DNA from: Moraxellaceae bacterium
GTDB taxonomy: Bacteria; Pseudomonadota; Gammaproteobacteria; Burkholderiales; Rhodocyclaceae
Direction: 5' to 3'
DNA length: 53,547 bases
Assembly: GCA_031119205.1 (NCBI GenBank)
Contig: JAVHYF010000032.1
Coordinates: 1 to 53,547 of the forward strand
Part shown: positions 49,554-53,547 of the stretch, piece by piece
Numbering within the stretch: position 1 is the first letter of the stretch
Layout: each line of letters starts with the position of its first letter
Program-made: the position numbers and the translations under genes
The notes under the pieces: model-generated
What the model was told of the DNA's origin: nothing
Database searches by the model: none
What the model saw: only the letters and a program-made list of their open reading frames with translations

Positions 49554-50711
49554 ATGAGCACCCCGCCACGCCGCATTGCCCACCTCGACATGGACGCCTT
49601 CTACGCGTCGGTCGAGTTGCTGAAGTATCCCGAGCTGCGCGGTCAGCCGGTGGTCATCGGCGGCCGTCGTGACCACCAGCCGGTGATGCAGGCGGACGGC
49701 ACGCGCCGTTTCGCGCGCCTGCGCGACTACGCCGGCCGCGGCGTAGTCACCACCTCCACCTACGAGGCGCGCGCGCTTGGCGTGTTCTCCGCCATGGGCG
49801 TCATGAAGGCCGCGCAACTCGCGCCGGACGCCATCCTGCTGCCCACCGACTTCGACGCCTACCGTCACTACTCGCGCCTGTTCAAGGCCGCGGTGCGCGC
49901 CATCGCGCCGCAGGTGGAGGACCGCGGCATCGACGAGATCTACATCGACCTCAGCGACATCGACGAAGCCAGTGAACCGCTCGCACGACGCCTCAAGCAG
50001 GCTGTGCGCGATGCCACCGGCCTGTCGTGTTCGATTGCGGTGACTCCCAACAAACTGCTGTCGAAGATCGGCTCCGACCTGCAGAAGCCGGACGGCCTCA
50101 CCCTGCTGGGCATGGACGACGTGCCCACGCGCATCTGGCCGCTGGCGGTGCGCAAGATCAACGGCATCGGCCCCAAGGCCGGCGAGAAGCTCGCCGCGCT
50201 GGGCCTGCACACTATCGGCGAACTGGCTGCCGCTGCGCCGGAGCTGCTGCAGGAGCACTTCGGCCTCAGCTATGCCACCTGGCTGCGCGCCGTGTCACAG
50301 GGGCAGGACACGCGCGAGGTGGTCACCGAATCCGAACCCAAGTCGATCAGCCGCGAGACCACCTTCGAGCGCGACCTCCACGTGCGGCACGACCGCGCCG
50401 CGCTCACCGAGATCTTCACCGCGCTGTGCATGAAGCTGTCGGACGACCTGCGCCGCAAGGGCTACGTGTCGCGCACCATCGGCATCAAGCTGCGCTTCGA
50501 GGACTTCCGCACCGTCACGCGTGACCTCAGCCTGCCGGTGGGCATCGACGACGGCGCAGCGATCCGTCGCGCGGCCGGCGAATGCCTCAAGCGCATCGAA
50601 CTGAACCAGCGTCTGCGCCTGCTGGGCGTGCGGGCCAGCACCCTGAGCCCCGTCACCGACGACGACTTCCCGCAGCCGGAGCAACAGCAGTTGCGGCTGG
50701 ACGGAGGCTGA
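49554..50711 (+). CDS. dinB: DNA polymerase IV (Y family)
   Basis: A protein of 385 residues. Catalytic residues are in HLDMDAFYASVE (Asp12, steric gate Phe16 or Tyr17) and DRGIDEIYIDLSD (Asp127, Glu128). Helix-hairpin-helix KINGIGPKAGEKLAALGLHTIGEL (KINGIGPKAG then LAALGLHTIGEL) and the little-finger domain follow. An insertion of about 20 residues (HQPVMQADGTRRFARLRDYA) separates the first strand from GRGVVTTSTYEAR. The C-terminus QPEQQQLRLDGG resembles a beta-clamp binding peptide. Pol IV copies damaged DNA. No LexA box is obvious upstream; 17 bases separate it from the RNase H-like gene. Confidence 0.95.
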   Translation: MSTPPRRIAHLDMDAFYASVELLKYPELRGQPVVIGGRRDHQPVMQADGTRRFARLRDYAGRGVVTTSTYEARALGVFSAMGVMKAAQLAPDAILLPTDFDAYRHYSRLFKAAVRAIAPQVEDRGIDEIYIDLSDIDEASEPLARRLKQAVRDATGLSCSIAVTPNKLLSKIGSDLQKPDGLTLLGMDDVPTRIWPLAVRKINGIGPKAGEKLAALGLHTIGELAAAAPELLQEHFGLSYATWLRAVSQGQDTREVVTESEPKSISRETTFERDLHVRHDRAALTEIFTALCMKLSDDLRRKGYVSRTIGIKLRFEDFRTVTRDLSLPVGIDDGAAIRRAAGECLKRIELNQRLRLLGVRASTLSPVTDDDFPQPEQQQLRLDGG

Positions 50712-50825
50712 ACGCGACACCGAGGTGGGCACTCGCTGCCTGCACGATGCAGTGCCTACACGCCACACCCTGAATCCCTTTGTCATCCTGCCGCCGGCAC
50801 CGGCCGTTGTCTTCCGCATCACACC

Positions 50826-51722
50826 ATGCCTGTTCCCCACGACTTCCTCGCGCTCGCCGCCGCCACCTGCTGGGCCGTAGGCGCCATCCTGTCGGTGACA
50901 CCCGCGCGTCACCTGGGGACTTTCGCCTTCAACCGCTGGCGCATGTTCTCGGTGGCGCTGATGCTGTGGACCGTCACCTTTGTCAGCGGCGGGCCGGGCA
51001 GCCTGTCGCCGTGGATGCTGACCACCATGGCCATCAGCGGACTCGTCGGCATCTTCGTCGGCGATAGCGCACTCTTCGCCGCCATGAACCGCCTCGGCCC
51101 GCGCCGGGCCGGCGTGCTCTTCGCGCTGCATGCCGTGTTCAGCGCCGCGCTGGGCTTTGTCTTCCTGGGCGAGCGCATGGGCCTGCAGGCCGCACTCGGC
51201 GCCGCGCTCACCCTGTCCGGCGTGATGACCGCCGTGCTGCTCGGCCGCCGTCGCGAGGAAGACCACGCCTGGGAAAGCGACCGCGGCCCGCTGGTCGTCG
51301 GCGTCGCACTGGGCTTGCTGTCCGCGCTGTGCCAGGCGGTCGGCACCTTCATCGCCAAGCCGGTGATGGCCGCCGGCATGGACCCGTTCGTGGCCTCCGC
51401 CATCCGCACCACGGTGTCCTGCGCCGCTCACTTCGTGTTGCTGTGGGCCGGCTTTGCCGGCGCACGCGCGCATCAACCGCTGACTCCCCGCATGCTCGGC
51501 CAGACCGCGCTCAACGGTTTCATCGGCATGGGGCTGGGCATGAGCTGTCTGTTGTGGGCACTGCGTTACGGTGACGTCGGCACCGTGGCGATCCTGTCCT
51601 CGGTGTCGCCGGTGGTGGTATTGCCCTTGCTGTGGTGGCGGTTGGGGCGCGCACCCGCGCCGGGGGCGTGGGTGGGAGCGGGGCTGACGGTGTTGGGGAC
51701 GGCGTTGATTTTGTCGCGTTAG
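50826..51722 (+). CDS. EamA/DMT family transporter
   Basis: A protein of 298 residues with ten predicted transmembrane helices in two EamA repeats (residues about 5-140 and 155-298). Motifs are FAFNRWRMFSVALML, LGPRRAGVLFALHAVFSAALG and GDVGTVAILSSVSPVVVLPLLW. It probably exports or imports a small metabolite across the inner membrane. Short basic linker RRREEDHAWESDRG between the halves. Monocistronic. Substrate unknown. Confidence 0.9.
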   Translation: MPVPHDFLALAAATCWAVGAILSVTPARHLGTFAFNRWRMFSVALMLWTVTFVSGGPGSLSPWMLTTMAISGLVGIFVGDSALFAAMNRLGPRRAGVLFALHAVFSAALGFVFLGERMGLQAALGAALTLSGVMTAVLLGRRREEDHAWESDRGPLVVGVALGLLSALCQAVGTFIAKPVMAAGMDPFVASAIRTTVSCAAHFVLLWAGFAGARAHQPLTPRMLGQTALNGFIGMGLGMSCLLWALRYGDVGTVAILSSVSPVVVLPLLWWRLGRAPAPGAWVGAGLTVLGTALILSR

Positions 51723-51808
51723 CGAGGGTGGCAATCCACGTGGCCGCTATGCACGTCACGACAGCGCGCTACGTGAGCTTCGCTCCCTGAGCCCCGGTCC
51801 CTGAGCTT

Positions 51809-51862
51809 GTCGAAGGGGTCGAAGGGGTCGAAGGGGTCGAAGGGATCGAAGGGATCGAAGTG
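51809..51862 (+). repeat. Six-unit tandem repeat of 9 bp
   Basis: GTCGAAGGG occurs four times, followed by ATCGAAGGG and ATCGAAGTG, end to end. The first copy extends a CCCTGAGCTTGTCGAAGG element, a sequence known as a scattered intergenic repeat in many proteobacteria. It lies downstream of the DMT transporter gene. Confidence 0.85.
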
Positions 51863-51981
51863 GTCGATGCCGCTGTAGGGTGGGTTCGGCGAGCCCACGC
51901 GCCTTGGCTCTTCTGCCGGCTCCCGCCATAGGGCCTGTGGTCGCGCGTTGCGCTTGGCCGGGAGTTCGCCCCGGCGGGCGA

Positions 51982-52011
51982 GTTACTTCTTGCTGCGCGG
52001 CAAGAAGTAAC
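51982..52011. other. Hairpin next to the left inverted repeat
   Basis: GTTACTTCTTG (51982-51992) pairs perfectly with CAAGAAGTAAC (52001-52011) around CTGCGCGG. It lies six bases before the left copy of the long repeat and may be part of the same element, but it is not matched in the visible part of the right copy. Confidence 0.7.
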
Positions 52012-52016
52012 CAAGA

Positions 52017-52208
52017 AGCGCGCCCCGCTTCCGCCGCCGTGCTTCGCACGGTTCCCTGCGCTGCGCGCCATGCCGAGCGGCTCCGCAACTCGCCCTCAGT
52101 CTGTCGCTGCGCTCGGCCTTCGGAGCTCAGACATGCTCGCCGTCGCGCTGCGCGCGATCCCTCGTCACGGCTGTGCTGCTCGGCGGCTACAGAGGGGGGA
52201 TGGGGCCG
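52017..52208 (+). repeat. Left copy of long inverted repeat flanking the nuclease gene
   Basis: This stretch matches the reverse complement of 53371-53540 in two blocks: about 52017-52097 (starting AGCGCGCCCCGCTTCCGCCG, nearly identical) and about 52130-52208 (including GATCCCTCGTCACGGCTGTG). A divergent segment of about 30 bases separates them. The region 51723-52384 has no other gene. Between the repeat and the nuclease gene are a ten-codon open frame (52279-52311) after GTGTGACC and a perfect palindrome CCGATATCGG (52341-52350). Confidence 0.85.
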
Positions 52209-52384
52209 TGCCGGATTGCCGCGCTTTGCCTATGTGGGTGGCGCCATGTAAAGCATGCAGACGGTATGCTGTGTGACCATGAAGGAGATACCACTTATAG
52301 CGAACGGTTGAGCGGACGCTAGTAGTGAATGCGCGCCGATCCGATATCGGGCAACGAAGTGCCCACAAAACGAGCTAGCCACAA

Positions 52385-53311
52385 ATGCACTCTGACGGGA
52401 AACAACTTGAAGCGCTGATCGCATTCGTCGAGGAAACGTTAGTACCCCCCGGTTTCGAAGTGAAGGCGAATAGTCGTGTGTTCAATGACGAGGGTGTACA
52501 GATTGCTGAGTTTGATATCGAGATTCGCGGCAAGGTAGGCTCGACGTCTATCGCATGGTTGATCGAGTGTAGAGACCGTCCAGGGCAAGGTGCGGCTCCC
52601 GGATCATGGATTGAGCAACTTGTTGGCCGCCGAGACCGATTCGGATTTAACAAAGTCACGGCTGTTTCGACTACAGGTTTTGCCACTGGAGCTGCTGACT
52701 ACGCACGGCGCGCGGGGATCGAACTTCGCGAAGTGCAGAGCATCGATCCGGACAGCTTCAAAGGCTGGTTGCAGATATCTGGGATTACTCAGATCAGTAG
52801 GATTCATGATCTTAAACACGCGAGAATCATCCTTGGCTCAGACGAGCCAGAGGCGGTGAGACTCGCAGCGTTGCGCGCAATTGAGCGCTCAACTGGTAAC
52901 GATGCTGTGTTAGTGATTGCGCTGACGAAAGAGCATGTGACTGTGACGGAAGCGTTTATGGGGGCCGTACAAGCAGAGTCTTCGGCGTTTGACGGTGTCA
53001 CAGTCGAGCACCCCAAGAACGTGCGCATTACTGTTCAGTACCCGGAAGGCAATCACTTCTACATCGAAACAGAGGAGGGTGACGCCAAGGTGGACCGGAT
53101 CGAGTTTTTCGGAGAACTGAGAGTCGAGGAGGCTTTGATCCCAGTTGTTCGCTCTGAGGAATATAGGCAGGTGGAAACCGGCGAGGTGATATCGCAGCTG
53201 GCCGCGTTTGCACCTCATTCCGTCATGGGAGTGAAGCTCGCCTTTGAGCTGCATCGTATGGGAGAGGATGGAGAAACTCACATTCTTATGAGGCGGCTTC
53301 CGGGTGATTAA
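52385..53311 (+). CDS. Mrr-like (PD-(D/E)XK) nuclease protein in a repeat-flanked cassette
   Basis: A protein of 308 residues. The first 125 resemble the Mrr-type restriction endonuclease fold: AEFDIEIRGKVGSTSI (Asp near residue 44), AWLIECRDRPGQG (Glu near 61, with Arg where the E-x-K lysine is usual), WIEQLVGRRDRFGFNKVTAVSTTGF and DYARRAGIELREV. The remainder (about 130-308) is not recognised. Codon use and GC (about 48% in the first line) are clearly unlike the neighbours, suggesting transfer. The ATG at 52385 lacks an obvious ribosome site. No methyltransferase or second subunit is adjacent. A role in defence against foreign DNA is plausible but unproven. Confidence 0.75.
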   Translation: MHSDGKQLEALIAFVEETLVPPGFEVKANSRVFNDEGVQIAEFDIEIRGKVGSTSIAWLIECRDRPGQGAAPGSWIEQLVGRRDRFGFNKVTAVSTTGFATGAADYARRAGIELREVQSIDPDSFKGWLQISGITQISRIHDLKHARIILGSDEPEAVRLAALRAIERSTGNDAVLVIALTKEHVTVTEAFMGAVQAESSAFDGVTVEHPKNVRITVQYPEGNHFYIETEEGDAKVDRIEFFGELRVEEALIPVVRSEEYRQVETGEVISQLAAFAPHSVMGVKLAFELHRMGEDGETHILMRRLPGD

Positions 53312-53370
53312 TTCCGGCCAACATCATCGCAGGATGATCGGGCATATGAAGTACGGCTTGGCAATGTGGG

Positions 53371-53540
53371 ACGGCCCCCATCCCCCTCTGCAGCCGCCGA
53401 GCAGCACAGCCGTGACGAGGGATCGCGCGTAGCGCGACGGCGAGGATGTTTGAGCGCGTAAGCGCGAGTTCCGCAGCCGCTCGGCATGGCGCGCAGCGCA
53501 GGGAACCGTGCGAAGCACGGCGGCGGAAGCGGGGCGCGCT
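53371..53540 (-). repeat. Right copy of long inverted repeat flanking the nuclease gene
   Basis: In reverse complement this stretch matches 52017-52208, with the first block of about 75 bases nearly identical and the second about 80 bases highly similar. It begins 60 bases after the nuclease stop and ends near the window edge, so it may continue beyond. Confidence 0.85.
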
Positions 53541-53547
53541 TTTGGGT

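Noticed and set aside
52279-52384. Possible integron attC site upstream of the nuclease gene
   Set aside because: I looked for the GTTRRRY/RYYYAAC core pair around the gene and did not find a convincing matched set; the long inverted repeats have a different structure.
1-53547. CRISPR arrays, rRNA or tRNA genes, transposases
   Set aside because: No regularly spaced direct repeats with unique spacers, no cloverleaf-type or rRNA sequence, and no DDE, Y1 or tyrosine/serine recombinase protein was recognised. A systematic covariance-model scan would be needed for certainty on small RNAs.

Overview
The window is GC-rich chromosomal DNA, densely packed with genes on both strands. Several features suggest a high-GC proteobacterium, probably gammaproteobacterial: the end of a cobalamin-dependent methionine synthase, an SstT transporter, an operon resembling Escherichia coli ynbABCD, and two exported proteins with polyserine linkers of the kind known from plant-polysaccharide-degrading gammaproteobacteria. 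This placement is inference. I see no rRNA, tRNA, CRISPR array, transposase or integrase.

Layout. 1-6.5 kb: metH 3' end, a small membrane protein, sstT, an exported beta-helix protein, an orphan ParA-type ATPase, a DsbA-like protein and a cytochrome b561. 6.6-12.1 kb (minus strand): an exported Kelch/BACON/PPC protein, a TonB/TolA-like protein with a very long charged helix, and a 1-Cys peroxiredoxin. 12.4-18.2 kb: a tightly coupled six-gene operon for membrane-lipid metabolism, comprising a CDP-alcohol phosphatidyltransferase, a hydrolase-methyltransferase fusion, a PAP2 plus dual-specificity phosphatase, a small membrane protein, a PlsC-type acyltransferase and a CdsA-type enzyme. It contains all four ynbABCD-type genes plus two more, and would form a nearly complete route to an unidentified lipid. 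18.2-26.4 kb: regulator/enzyme pairs that look like stress or detoxification modules, namely AraC with a methyltransferase, NmrA with two FMN split-barrel proteins (one fused to GAF), and AraC with Ohr. A PEP-CTERM-like protein and a lectin-like exported protein lie between them. 26.5-36.1 kb: mostly envelope and exported proteins, including a pair (CE12-type esterase and SdiA-regulated-type propeller) that share a Cys-containing N-terminal module and about 55 consecutive serines. 36.2-41.5 kb: Crp/Fnr divergent from a degenerate BLUF protein, ZIP and MscS membrane proteins, an FKBP isomerase and another AraC regulator. 41.8-51.7 kb: metabolic and housekeeping genes (MBL hydrolase, Bug receptor, DUF481, APH-like kinase, dusA, transglutaminase, Ldh family, RNase H, dinB, DMT transporter).

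The last 1.5 kb differs from the rest. A gene of visibly lower GC encoding an Mrr-like (PD-(D/E)XK) nuclease sits between two inverted copies of a repeat of about 170-190 bp, which suggests an acquired cassette.

The best candidates for something not yet described are the expanded ynb-like lipid operon, the repeat-flanked nuclease cassette, the BLUF protein lacking its photochemical residues, and the polyserine pair. All assignments are by eye from translated sequence, and family names rest on motif recognition without database searches.
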